Assembly: GCA_002433805.1 (NCBI GenBank)
Contig: DJIW01000008.1
Location: 1-34,924 of the forward strand
DNA: 34,924 nucleotides
Reading direction: 5' to 3'
Source: Competibacteraceae bacterium UBA6584
GTDB lineage: Bacteria > Pseudomonadota > Gammaproteobacteria > Competibacterales > Competibacteraceae
Shown: positions 8,658 through 17,500 of the stretch, piece by piece
Layout: each line of letters starts with the position of its first letter
Numbering within the stretch: position 1 is the stretch's first letter
The notes under the pieces: model-generated
The model's database searches: none
What the model was told of the DNA's origin: nothing
The model's input: only the letters and a program-made list of their open reading frames with translations
Made by a program: the position numbers and the translations under genes

Positions 8658-9026
8658 GGGAGTAAAATAACCGGATATTAGGGTAAGCCAAGGAGCTATT
8701 TTTCTTTTAAAAACAACAGCCCGATAACCATTCGCTCAACCTGGAGCCACAGGGTCACTTTAGGATGCCACAAAAACCACTCCCGCGGCCAAAACGGCCG
8801 TCGCGCGGTCGGTCACGACTTTCCGAAAGTGCCGCGAACCGTCGAAGGCCCGGCCGATTCGCTTTCGGTCGGTGGTTTGGGTCGTTTGACGCGGTTTGTT
8901 GTAATCGGGCGGAGCCTCGCCCGCGATCCGCGCTTGCGGCCACCCCGATTAGCGGTTTATTTACAACCCTCGTTGATACGGTATAGTTGCATTCGCCGCC
9001 GCCGCGCCCCGCGCTAGGATTACCTA
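8658..9026. other. 369-base divergent intergenic region
   Basis: It lies between the start of the DUF389 gene and the start of the VWA gene. The right end holds a likely plus-strand promoter (8960-8987). Elsewhere I see only short inverted repeats, such as ACTTT-CCG-AAAGT near 8817-8829. Overlapping open frames on both strands (8765-8986 plus, 8755-9036 minus) look like products of GC-rich sequence: they lack ribosome sites and any recognisable domain. Confidence 0.5.
8960..8987 (+). promoter_or_regulatory. Predicted sigma-70 promoter of the VWA-PP2C-kinase operon
   Basis: TTTACA at 8960-8965 and TATAGT at 8982-8987 are separated by 16 bases, giving a start near 8994 and a leader of about 33 bases before the VWA ATG at 9027. 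It is placed correctly for the operon, but no expression data are available. Confidence 0.45.
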
Positions 9027-9722
9027 ATGAACACACCCGATCTTTCCAAACAAACGCCGTTCGGCCTGGATTTTAGCGTCGCGGAATTCGCCGACAATCC
9101 AGAGCCCCGTTGCCCTTGCGTGTTGTTGTTGGACAACTCCTGGTCGATGAACGGCCAACCCATCGCCGAACTCAACGATGGATTGGCCACTTTCAGGGAA
9201 GAGCTGTTGGCCGACAGCCTCGCCGCCAAAAGGGTCGAAATCGCCATCGTCAGCTTCGGACCGGTCCAGGTGGTCAGCCCCTTCCAGACCGCAGAACACT
9301 TCCTGCCGCCGCAACTGAGCGCGCAAAAAGACACGCCGATGGGACTCGCGATCCTCCAAGGGCTCGAATTGCTGAACCAGCGCAAGGCGCTGTACCGGGA
9401 ACACGGCATCCCCTTCTTCCGGCCTTGGGTGTTCCTGATCACCGACGGCACGCCGACCGACGATTGGAAAGCCGCCGCCAACGAAGTCCGCAAGGGCGAG
9501 GAAAGCCGGGCGTTCGCGTTCTTCGCCGTCGGGGTCGAAGGGGCGAATCTGGATATCCTGCAACAAATTTCCATGCGCCAACCGTTGCAGCTGCGCGGCT
9601 TGCGGTTCCGCGAACTGTTCCAATGGCTATCCAATTCGATGCGTTCGGTTTCGCGTTCGGTGCCGGGCACTGAAGTGCCCTTGATCAACCCCACCAACCC
9701 CGACGGCTGGGCCTCGGTATGA
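9027..9722 (+). CDS. TerY-like VWA-domain protein
   Basis: This is a 231-residue cytoplasmic von Willebrand factor A protein. The metal-ion-dependent adhesion site is complete: DNSWS at residues 36-40, Thr103 in KDTPMG, and Asp140 in FLITDG. VWA domains bind partner proteins through a divalent metal. In TerY-P systems the VWA protein is thought to be acted on by the neighbouring kinase and phosphatase. The ATG has AGGA seven bases upstream. Its stop overlaps the next gene's start in an ATGA, implying translational coupling. It shows no membrane segment. The closest known relatives by pattern are TerY of tellurite-resistance loci, but no other ter gene is in the window, so I give no symbol. 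Confidence 0.9.
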   Translation: MNTPDLSKQTPFGLDFSVAEFADNPEPRCPCVLLLDNSWSMNGQPIAELNDGLATFREELLADSLAAKRVEIAIVSFGPVQVVSPFQTAEHFLPPQLSAQKDTPMGLAILQGLELLNQRKALYREHGIPFFRPWVFLITDGTPTDDWKAAANEVRKGEESRAFAFFAVGVEGANLDILQQISMRQPLQLRGLRFRELFQWLSNSMRSVSRSVPGTEVPLINPTNPDGWASV

Positions 9723-10678
9723 ATCCGGCGGGCGACTGGCGGTACGTTTACGCCAGCGTCCGCGGCGTGGCTCACGCAAGCGCCGCCATTGAATGTCAGG
9801 ACGCTTGCGCGGCCCGCCTCGTGTCGGTCCTGTCGATGCCGGAAAGCGGCCCGTTATTGTTGTTGGCCGCCGCCGACGGCGCGGGCAGCGCCGCGCGAGC
9901 GCGGGAGGGGGCAGAGCGCGCCTGCCAGCTCCTTTTAGATGAACTCGCGACCCGTTTGGTCTCCACGCCGCCAAACGATTGGAATCCGACCCTGGCTGGA
10001 ACCCTGCTGGAGAACATCCGAACTGCTTTGGCTCAGGACGCTTCCACGGCGGAGGCGTCCTTTAGAGACTATGCCTGCACTTTATTGGGCGCGGCGGTGG
10101 CGGCCGATCACGGTTTCTTCCTGCAAATCGGCGACGGGGCGATCATTATCGGAAACGACGCGGGCTACCAACCGGTGTTTTGGCCGCAGACCGGCCAGTA
10201 CGCCAACGAAACCCGTTTTGTAACCGACCCCGACGCCGGCGATTATTTGCAATGTCGAGTCTTGGCCGAACCGATCGCCGAAATCGCGCTGCTGACCGAC
10301 GGCCTGCAACCCTTGGCGCTGCATTACCAGCTCCGGCAAGCGCATGTCCCGTTCTTTCGACCCTTATTCCAACAGTTGCGCGCCATCTCACCAGCAGGGT
10401 GTTCGGAATCATCAATAGCCGCGCTGGAAAGCTTTTTGGACAGCCCCGCCGTCAACCAGCGGACCCATGATGATAAAACCCTGATGCTGGCCACCCGCCT
10501 GGATCTTCCAGCCGGCCTGGAAGCCTCGGCCCAAGCGAACGCGAGCGAGCCCCCTTCGCGGCCGATCCCGCCCGTGTCCGAGGCTGATCCCGCCGTGTCC
10601 GAGGCCGACCCCGCCGTGCCCGAGACCCCGCTGTCGGAGCGCTTGCCGCGAGACGCTAACGGTGCCGAAGTTTTATAG
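9719..10678 (+). CDS. PP2C-family phosphatase of TerY-P triad
   Basis: This is a 319-residue divergent PP2C phosphatase. Metal-binding positions are visible in order: CQDAC near residue 28, AADGAGSA near residue 50, QIGDGAIII in the middle, LLTDGLQPL later and THDDKTLMLA near residue 250. The core ends near residue 260. The tail is Ala/Pro/Glu-rich with a short repeat VSEADPA and is probably unstructured. The reaction is Mn/Mg-dependent removal of phosphate from Ser/Thr, most likely opposing the kinase encoded next door. It overlaps the VWA gene by 4 bases (ATGA) and the kinase gene by 17 bases, so the three proteins are made together. Confidence 0.9.
   Translation: MNPAGDWRYVYASVRGVAHASAAIECQDACAARLVSVLSMPESGPLLLLAAADGAGSAARAREGAERACQLLLDELATRLVSTPPNDWNPTLAGTLLENIRTALAQDASTAEASFRDYACTLLGAAVAADHGFFLQIGDGAIIIGNDAGYQPVFWPQTGQYANETRFVTDPDAGDYLQCRVLAEPIAEIALLTDGLQPLALHYQLRQAHVPFFRPLFQQLRAISPAGCSESSIAALESFLDSPAVNQRTHDDKTLMLATRLDLPAGLEASAQANASEPPSRPIPPVSEADPAVSEADPAVPETPLSERLPRDANGAEVL
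10574..10624 (+). repeat. Short 21-base tandem repeat in the PP2C tail
   Basis: Two complete units (10574-10594 and 10595-10615) and the first 9 bases of a third encode VSEADPA, VSEADPA and VPE. The first two differ at two bases, so this is a recent in-frame duplication in a disordered acidic-Pro tail. Confidence 0.8.
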
Positions 10679-12656
10679 CGGCAACGGCCATTCGCTCGAA
10701 CCGGGCAAATTGCTGGGTCGGGGCGGCGAAGGGGCGGTGCACGAAATTGAGGGCCGACCGGGCTTTGTCGCCAAAATCTACCACCAGCCGGTCAACTCGG
10801 ATAAAGCGCTCAAACTGGAGAGCATGGCCCGTCAGGCCCACCCCGGATTGTTGGAGATCGCAGCCTGGCCGGTGGACGTGCTGCGGGTCGGCCCGCAAGG
10901 CCCGGTTCAAGGCTTCATCATGCCCCAAGTCAAGGGCTATCACGAAATCCACAGCCTCTACGGCCCTTCGCACCGCAAGCGGACCTTCCCTCAAGCCGAC
11001 TGGTCGTTCCTGGTCCATGCGGCCCGCAATCTGGCCAGCGCCTTCGAAACCATTCACGCGCGCGGCAACGTCATCGGCGATGTCAACCCCGGCAATGTGG
11101 TGGTGTCGGGCCAGGCGATGGTCAAAATGATCGACTGCGACTCCTTTCAGATCGACACCGGCAGCCAGCTGTTTCTATGCGAGGTCGGCGTCCCGCAGTT
11201 CACCGCTCCGGAATTGCAGGACCGGCCATTTCACGGGCTGCAACGCACCCCGAATCACGATGTTTTCGGACTCGCCCTGCTTTGCTTCCACCTGTTGTTC
11301 ATGGGCCGGCATCCCTTCGCCGGACGCTACCGGGGCAAGGGCGACATGCCGATCGAACGGGCCATCCAGGAATACCGCTTCGCCTTCGGCCGACAGGCCG
11401 CCAGCCGGCTGATGGAGCCGCCGCCTCACACCTTGCCGTTCGAGGCCCTGCCGCAGCCGGTCGCGCTCCTGTTCGAGCGGGCTTTCAGCGTCTCCACGCC
11501 CGCCACGCCCCGGCCCGCGGCGCGGGAATGGTTTTCGGCCTTGGAGCGGCTCAATCGAGAATTACGCACCTGCGCCCGCAAAGCGATCCATAAATACCCC
11601 TCAGCGGCGGCAAGCTGTCCGTGGTGCGCGTTGGAGAGCGCCAGCGGGACCGCATTTTTTGCCGCTCCCCAACCGACCACCCCCACTAAGGCGGTCATCG
11701 GAACGCCGGATTTTCACTTCGAAAAGGTGTGGGACCGCATTCTGGCGGTCGCGCCGCCCGCCATTGAGGCCATGCCGCGACCGGGCCCGCAAGCGCCGAC
11801 CGTTCCTACGCCGTTGTCGGAATCGCTCAAACGAGCCCAGCTCTTGAACTGGCTCAAAACGGCGGCTATCGGCGGCGCGGCGTCAGTCGCCACATTAAAC
11901 TGGCCGCAGTTGGTCTGGTTATGGTTGCCGCTGGCCTTCGCCGCCTGGTCGCTGGTCCGGGACACGGCGATCCGCCGCGAACGCCAGCGACGCCGCCTGG
12001 CGTTGCTGGCGGCGCGCCGCGAGCTGACGGATTTGCGGGCAGCCTGGCAACAGCGCGGCACCCAGCAGGCTTTCATGCGCAAACTCCACGAACTGCACGT
12101 GGCGCGCGAGCGCTACCACAATCTGTCGGCTGCTTTCCAGAAGGAGCTGCAACGCCTGGAGGCCGATCAGCGCCAGCAACAACTACAACGCTATCTGGAA
12201 GGTTACTTCATCGATTCGGTCCAGCTTCCCGGCATTCACGCCACCGACCGGATGGCGCTGGCCTCCTACGGCATCGAAACCGCCGCAGACATCACCGCCG
12301 CCGCCATCGAAACCGTGCCCGGATTCGGCCAGCACCGTGGCCGGCAGCGGGCGGCCGTTTTACTCGATTGGCGTCAGTCGCTGGAACGGCGTTTCCGCTA
12401 CCAACCCTTGCAAGGCCCCGACCCTGCCGAGATTGCCACTCTACAGCAACATTACGCCCAACAACGCGCCCAGCTCGAACAGGAACTACTGGCAGGCCCC
12501 GACGGACTGACTAAAATCAAAACCGACCTGGTCAAGCAGCGGGCGCAACTGAATATCGCCTTGATCCGCCAAGCGATGCAGGAAGCACAGGCCCGCGCCG
12601 ACCTTCGCGTTTTTTATCCCAACTTGGCTGCTTTCTTGCATAACCATTCCAATTAA
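10662..12656 (+). CDS. Membrane-bound protein kinase with zinc-ribbon-like and helix-hairpin-helix parts
   Basis: This is a 664-residue atypical kinase of the TerY-P type. Residues 1-290 are the kinase domain: Gly-rich loop GRGGEGAV (19-26), Lys38 in FVAKIY, a catalytic loop reading IGDVNPGN (Asp140, Asn145; the usual His is Ile), DCDSFQ in place of DFG (Asp158) and TAPEL as the APE motif. Cys304, His310 and CPWC (319-322) suggest a zinc-ribbon-like element. Residues about 400-435 are hydrophobic and can cross the membrane once or twice. A charged coiled coil follows, then a helix-hairpin-helix (LPGIHATDRMAL to VPGFGQHRG, about 523-560) of the type that can bind DNA. The start is GTG 10662, overlapping the phosphatase gene by 17 bases. 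It is the last gene of the triad. The substrate is not visible; the VWA protein is a candidate. Confidence 0.88.
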   Translation: MPKFYSGNGHSLEPGKLLGRGGEGAVHEIEGRPGFVAKIYHQPVNSDKALKLESMARQAHPGLLEIAAWPVDVLRVGPQGPVQGFIMPQVKGYHEIHSLYGPSHRKRTFPQADWSFLVHAARNLASAFETIHARGNVIGDVNPGNVVVSGQAMVKMIDCDSFQIDTGSQLFLCEVGVPQFTAPELQDRPFHGLQRTPNHDVFGLALLCFHLLFMGRHPFAGRYRGKGDMPIERAIQEYRFAFGRQAASRLMEPPPHTLPFEALPQPVALLFERAFSVSTPATPRPAAREWFSALERLNRELRTCARKAIHKYPSAAASCPWCALESASGTAFFAAPQPTTPTKAVIGTPDFHFEKVWDRILAVAPPAIEAMPRPGPQAPTVPTPLSESLKRAQLLNWLKTAAIGGAASVATLNWPQLVWLWLPLAFAAWSLVRDTAIRRERQRRRLALLAARRELTDLRAAWQQRGTQQAFMRKLHELHVARERYHNLSAAFQKELQRLEADQRQQQLQRYLEGYFIDSVQLPGIHATDRMALASYGIETAADITAAAIETVPGFGQHRGRQRAAVLLDWRQSLERRFRYQPLQGPDPAEIATLQQHYAQQRAQLEQELLAGPDGLTKIKTDLVKQRAQLNIALIRQAMQEAQARADLRVFYPNLAAFLHNHSN

Positions 12657-12683
12657 ACAAGTTGGACCCATCAGAGGACTTCC

Positions 12684-13289
12684 ATGGGAAGACGTAACGA
12701 ACATACCCGCGAAGAATTGAAGGAAATTTCGCTTCAGGCGGCCGAACAGTTGGTGGCGGCAAACGGCTTGGGCGGACTCAGCGCCCGCAAGGTCGTCGCC
12801 TGCATCGGATATACCGTCGGCAGCCTGTACATGGTCTTTCGCAATCTTGACGATCTGATCATTCAGATGAACGAACGGACCCTGGACCGACTCTACGAAG
12901 CGCTGGAGCGCGCGCTCGCCCACCGCCCGCCCCCATCGGCCGCAATCCGGGTGCTGGCTCAGGCGTATCTGGAATTCGCCTTGACCCAAACCAATCGCTG
13001 GCTGGCGCTCTACGAACACCGAATGCCAGACGATCAGGTCATGCCCGATTCGTTCAGCGAGAAAGTGAGTCGAATCTTTGGTTTGGTCCAGCAGCACTTG
13101 GCGCTGCTGTGCCCGCAGCGTTCTTCCAACGACGTCGAGCTGGCCGCCCGCGCGCTGTGGAGCGGCATTCACGGGGTGTGCATGTTGAGCCTGGACCGAA
13201 AGCTGGAGAGCATCGGCGGCCATCCGATGCACGAGGTCGCCGGCTCGCTGCTCGATAATTATTTAGCGGGCTTCGTCTCCTCCGCCTGA
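12684..13289 (+). CDS. TetR/AcrR-family transcriptional regulator
   Basis: This is a 201-residue repressor-type protein. The N-terminal helix-turn-helix spans about residues 8-55, with LSARKVVACIGYTVGSLYMVF as the recognition region (Y-x-V-G-S-L-Y is a TetR hallmark). The remaining helices form the ligand-binding and dimer domain, of the sort often found with a WHG-type C-terminal domain (GIHGVCMLSL). The ATG follows AGAGGA. It begins 27 bases after the kinase gene and may be read from the same transcript, although it has its own ribosome site. It ends one base from the convergent YjdF-like gene. The ligand and targets are unknown; either neighbour could be a target. Confidence 0.92.
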   Translation: MGRRNEHTREELKEISLQAAEQLVAANGLGGLSARKVVACIGYTVGSLYMVFRNLDDLIIQMNERTLDRLYEALERALAHRPPPSAAIRVLAQAYLEFALTQTNRWLALYEHRMPDDQVMPDSFSEKVSRIFGLVQQHLALLCPQRSSNDVELAARALWSGIHGVCMLSLDRKLESIGGHPMHEVAGSLLDNYLAGFVSSA

Positions 13290-13290
13290 C

Positions 13291-13941
13291 TTACCTCGTC
13301 ATATACTGCTGTTTCCGGTCAGCCTCCGATACAAGATGGCCCTGTTGTTCCAACGCGCGATCGTGCGCTTTGGCTAACAACAGGAGCGCCGCGACCGCGC
13401 CCAACAAGGCAAACCCCATGTCGGATTGCGTGTCCCAAGCATAGCCCTGCGTGCCGAGAAACGCTTCCGCCGATTCGCCGCTGACGACCGCCACCGCCCA
13501 CTCGATCAATTCATAAACCGCGCTGAAGGCCAGACAAAAGCAGACGACAAAGAAATGGGTCCAGGCGCGGCCGTTGATGAGATCTTTCCTCACGATGATT
13601 TCCCTGGCGATCAGGGCCGGCACGAAACCCTGAGCGAAATGACCGAGTTTGTCGTAGTTATTTCTTTCAAAGCCGAGCGGCTCCTTCAGCCAATCAAACA
13701 GCGGCACCTCCGCATAGGTGTAATGGCCGCCCACCATCAGAATGAGGCAATGGATCAGAATCAAAACGTAGACCAACGGGGTCAGCGGAAATCGTGCATA
13801 AGTGAGCGCCAGCGCCAGCGCGCCGGCCATCGCGGGCGACACCTCCAAAAACCAGGTCAGATAATCCTTGGGCTGGATGCCCGACCAAACTAGCACCGCG
13901 CTAAAAATTCCGATCCATAGCATTTTCATTTTTGAATCCAC
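13291..13941 (-). CDS. YjdF-like DUF2238 membrane protein
   Basis: This is an integral membrane protein of up to 216 residues with about six hydrophobic helices. The DUF2238 pattern is clear: GGHYTYAEVPLFDWL, then NNYDKLGHFAQGF, then the acidic intramembrane AVYELIEWAVAV, and AWDTQSDMGFALLG near the end. The conserved His, Asp and Glu in or near the membrane suggest an ion or lipid-linked role, but the function is unknown. The upstream start is a GTG at 13941; ATG codons at 13929 and 13923 are alternatives and no ribosome site settles the choice. It is convergent with the TetR gene, with one base between stops, and is probably transcribed alone. Confidence 0.85.
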   Translation of the reverse strand: MDSKMKMLWIGIFSAVLVWSGIQPKDYLTWFLEVSPAMAGALALALTYARFPLTPLVYVLILIHCLILMVGGHYTYAEVPLFDWLKEPLGFERNNYDKLGHFAQGFVPALIAREIIVRKDLINGRAWTHFFVVCFCLAFSAVYELIEWAVAVVSGESAEAFLGTQGYAWDTQSDMGFALLGAVAALLLLAKAHDRALEQQGHLVSEADRKQQYMTR

Positions 13942-14113
13942 GCTTTCAGCGAAACCCGGTCGCCAAGGGACGGCCGCGCCAGACCATCGCCGATGAGAGA
14001 ACCGCCCGAGCTTCTATCCGATGTCCGAAGGGCAGGTCAAACCAGGCGTCGGTTGGGGGTTGGGGATTGAGGATTGAGATCACGGGTCGAACCCGCGCTC
14101 GCGGGTGAAGCCG

Positions 14114-14317
14114 CTAATCCGAGCGATTTGCGGTTGGGGTCGGTTCCTCGGCAAAGTCGATGCCCCATTCGAACCAGTCCTCTCCAAACACTTCCGCCGG
14201 ATGTTGGGTGCGCTCCGATCCGTTCCCGCATTGTAGCGAATCGGCCGGACAATAGCGGTCGCACCCCCAGCAGATCCGCTCGGGGTGTTTGGGAAGTTTG
14301 GGAAATTTTTTCGCCAT
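14114..14317 (-). CDS. Small DUF3079 protein
   Basis: This is a 67-residue soluble protein that starts MAKKFPKLPKHPERICWGCD and continues RYCPADSLQCGNGSERTQHP. These features, including three closely spaced Cys residues (CWGC...C) and a fourth after CPADSLQ, match the DUF3079 family and could hold a metal. The ATG is preceded by GGAG. The C-terminal FGEDWFEWGIDF is also typical. The function is unknown. It lies between the YjdF-like gene and hrpA on the same strand, with a 236-base gap after hrpA that shows no clear terminator. Confidence 0.85.
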   Translation of the reverse strand: MAKKFPKLPKHPERICWGCDRYCPADSLQCGNGSERTQHPAEVFGEDWFEWGIDFAEEPTPTANRSD

Positions 14318-14553
14318 TGCAATCTCCGATCACATCCGCCGTCAAAGCCGAGCGCGGCGAGCGGGGCCGTCGCAAGCCGACCGTTTGATCCCGCGCGCCC
14401 TTTGCCATGTCGCCGCGCGACTCTCTCGATTTTGGCAGCTCAGACCCGCCCTTTCCTCAAGGACGCACAAAAAAAGCCGAAATCGAAAACACTTCCGCGC
14501 GCCGCGCCGATCCGAAAACAACCCGTTTTTGCGATACGCCATGAATCAGACTC

Positions 14554-17500
14554 TTAGCCCGCGTTCACGCGAAGCCACTGCTCCTCTAACCGTTTGATCG
14601 AAACCGGCTCCACCGTCTTCAACTCCTGGGCGAATTGCGACACCCGCAATTCTTCCAACAACCAGCGGAAACGGAGCAACTCCGGATCATGTTTTTCCCG
14701 ACGGACGTTCCGTTCGTTCTGCACCCGCCAGCGGTCCGACAAGCGCAGGATGTCGCCGCGCCGCTGGCGATCCTTGTCCGGCGCTTGCCGCAGCTTTTGC
14801 AGGCGCAAAACGATGGCGCGCAGATAACGCGGCAATTGCGCCAACCATCCCGGCGGGGTCTGACTGAGAAAACCCGGATACACCAACCCGGCAAGTTGCT
14901 CGCGCACGTCGGCCAACGCTTCGGCCCAGATGGCGGCGTCGGCGGCTGCCACAACCCGACGCGCCTCATGATAGGCGGCCAGAATCTCGGCGGCCATGGC
15001 GCAGACTTCCGCCCTGACGCCGGCCAGTCGAGGCTTGCCGCGCGCCAGAAGCGCCTCGAACGCCTCCCGGTCGCGCGGCGGCGGCTGATCGAGCGAAAAA
15101 GCCCGATCCAGGATCGCAGCCAGCAGGTCCTCGCGCAAGGTTTCCTGCGTTCCCAAGCCGAGCGAATGCAAGGTCATCTGCTGCAAATAGGGCACATCGC
15201 GCGCCAGCTGTTTGAACGCCGGCCCCAGCCGCCAGCCGATCAAGCGCCGCAAGCCGATCCGGGTCGCGGCTTGCGCCCGCTCTAGCGAATCCAGCAGGCG
15301 CAGGGCCAGGGTTCCGTCCGATTCGGCGATCAAAGCCGGATAACCCCGCAGCTGGACGCCGTTGCGGATGAAACTGACCTCCTCCGCCAGCGGCCCGAAA
15401 TCCCAATCGCGCACCCGATCCCGCTCGAATTCCGGCGTCGGCAGCGCGGCGAAAGTCGTCCTGGCCTCACCGCGCAATTGTGCTTGGAGGGCGGCCCAAT
15501 CGCGCCCGACCGCCAGTTCTCGACCCTCCGCGTCCACTACCCGAACCCGCAGCCGCAAGTGCGCCGGGACCGCATCGGGATTCCAAGCCTCGTCGGCAAT
15601 CCGCACCCCGGCGATCTTTTCCAGACGCTCGGCCATCGCCTCGGTCAGCGACCGCGCATCCGGCTCGATCACCTCCAGCAAGGCTTGCACGTAATTCGGC
15701 ACCGGCACGAAATTGCGGCGCACGGCTTTCGGCAGCGATTTCAACAAAGCCGCCATCCGCTCCGCCCGCAAGCCCGGCACCAGCCAGTCCAGCCGTTTCG
15801 GATCGACCTGATTGACCGCCGCCAACGGCACGGTCAAGCTCACGCCGTCGTCTTCCGCGCCGGGCGTAAAGCGGTAGGTCAGCGGCAGCTTCAAACCGTC
15901 GAGATCGAGGCTATCGGGAAAGCGCTCGTCGGCGATGGCCGGCCCCGCGTCCGCCAGCAGCGCGGCGCGATCAAGAAACAACCAGCGCGGCTGCTCTCGT
16001 TCGACGCGATTGCGCCAAGCCTCGAAGCCCGAGCCGCTATAAATCCCTTCCGGAATGCGCTCGTCATAGAAGCGATAAAGGGTGTCCTCGTCGGCCGCCA
16101 GATCGCGGCGGACTCGCGTCTCCAATTCTTCCAGTTCGGCCAGCACCTGGCGATTATGTTGAAAGAAGGGCGCGTGACAATGGAAATCTCCCTGGACCAA
16201 CGCCTGCCGGATGAAAATTTCCCGCGCCAGCGCCGGATCGAGCGGTCCGTAATGGACTCGGCGGTTGGCGATGATCGGCAAGCCGTACAGCGTCACCCGC
16301 TCGAAGGCGATCACCCGCCCCGAGCGCTTTTCCCAATGCGGTTCGGCATGGCTGCGTTTCAGTAAATGCCCGGCCAACCCCTCCAGCCATTCCGGATCAA
16401 TGCGCGCGGCGGTGCGGGCGTACAAGCGGCTGGTCTCCACCAGTTCCGCCGCCGCGACCCAGCGCGGCCGCTTTTTGAATAATCCCGAACCGGGGAACAG
16501 ATAGAAGTTGCGGCCCCGCGCGCCCAGGTAGGCGTTTTCCTCCTGCTTCACGCCGACATGGCCGAGCACGCCCGCCAGCAGCGCGCGATGGAGCTGGCCA
16601 TAAGGCGCGGGCGCGTCATTCAGCCGCATCCCCATTTCGGTGACGGCCCCCAGCAATTCGTGATGGAGGTCGCGCCACTCCCGCAGCCGCACGAACGACA
16701 GGAATTCGGCCTGACAGCGGTTGCGCAACTGATTCTTGGACAGTTGCCGGGCCTGCTCGACGTAGTAATCCCACAAGTTGAGCAGCGCCAGAAAGTCGGA
16801 CTGGTCGTCGCGGAACCGGCGATGCTTCTCGTCGGCCGCCTGCTGGCGCTCCAGCGGCCGCTCGCGCGGGTCTTGCGCCGACAGCGCCGCGACGATCACC
16901 AACGCTTCGCGCAAGCAGCCCTCGCCGCGCGCCGCCAGCAGCATCCGACCCAATCGCGGATCGAGCGGCAGCTTGGCCAACTGCCGGCCCAATTCGGTAA
17001 TCCGCCGCTGCTCGTCCACCGCTTGCAGTTCGAACAGCAGCCTGAATCCATCGCTGATCTGGCGCGAATCCGGCGGGTCCACGAACGGGAACTCTTCCGG
17101 CCGGCCCAGGTTGAGCGCGCTCATTTGCAGGATCACCGCCGCCAGATGGGTGCGCAAGATTTCCGGATCGGTAAACGCCGGACGGGACCGGAAATCCTCC
17201 TCCGCGTACAGCCGGACGCAGACGCCCGCCATCACCCGCCCGCAACGCCCGGCGCGCTGGTTGGCGCTGGCCTGGGAAATCTTCTCGATCGGCAGCCGCT
17301 GGATCTTGCCGCGCGGGCTGTAGCGGCTGATCCGCGCCGCGCCGGGGTCGATCACGTAGCGGATGCCGGGCACGGTCAGCGAAGTTTCCGCCACGTTGGT
17401 CGCCAGCACGATGCGCGGCCGGCCGTGCGGCTGAAACACCCGATTTTGCTCGGCGGCCGACAGCCTGGCGTAGAGCGGCAGGATTTCGGTGTTGGGCGGA

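Noticed and set aside
8765..8986. 73-residue plus-strand ORF between the DUF389 and VWA genes
   Set aside because: Arg/Pro-rich composition, no ribosome site, overlaps the likely promoter and an equally long frame on the other strand.
14074..14388. 104-residue plus-strand ORF over the DUF3079 gene
   Set aside because: The minus-strand frame matches DUF3079 and has GGAG before its ATG; the plus-strand one is its shadow.
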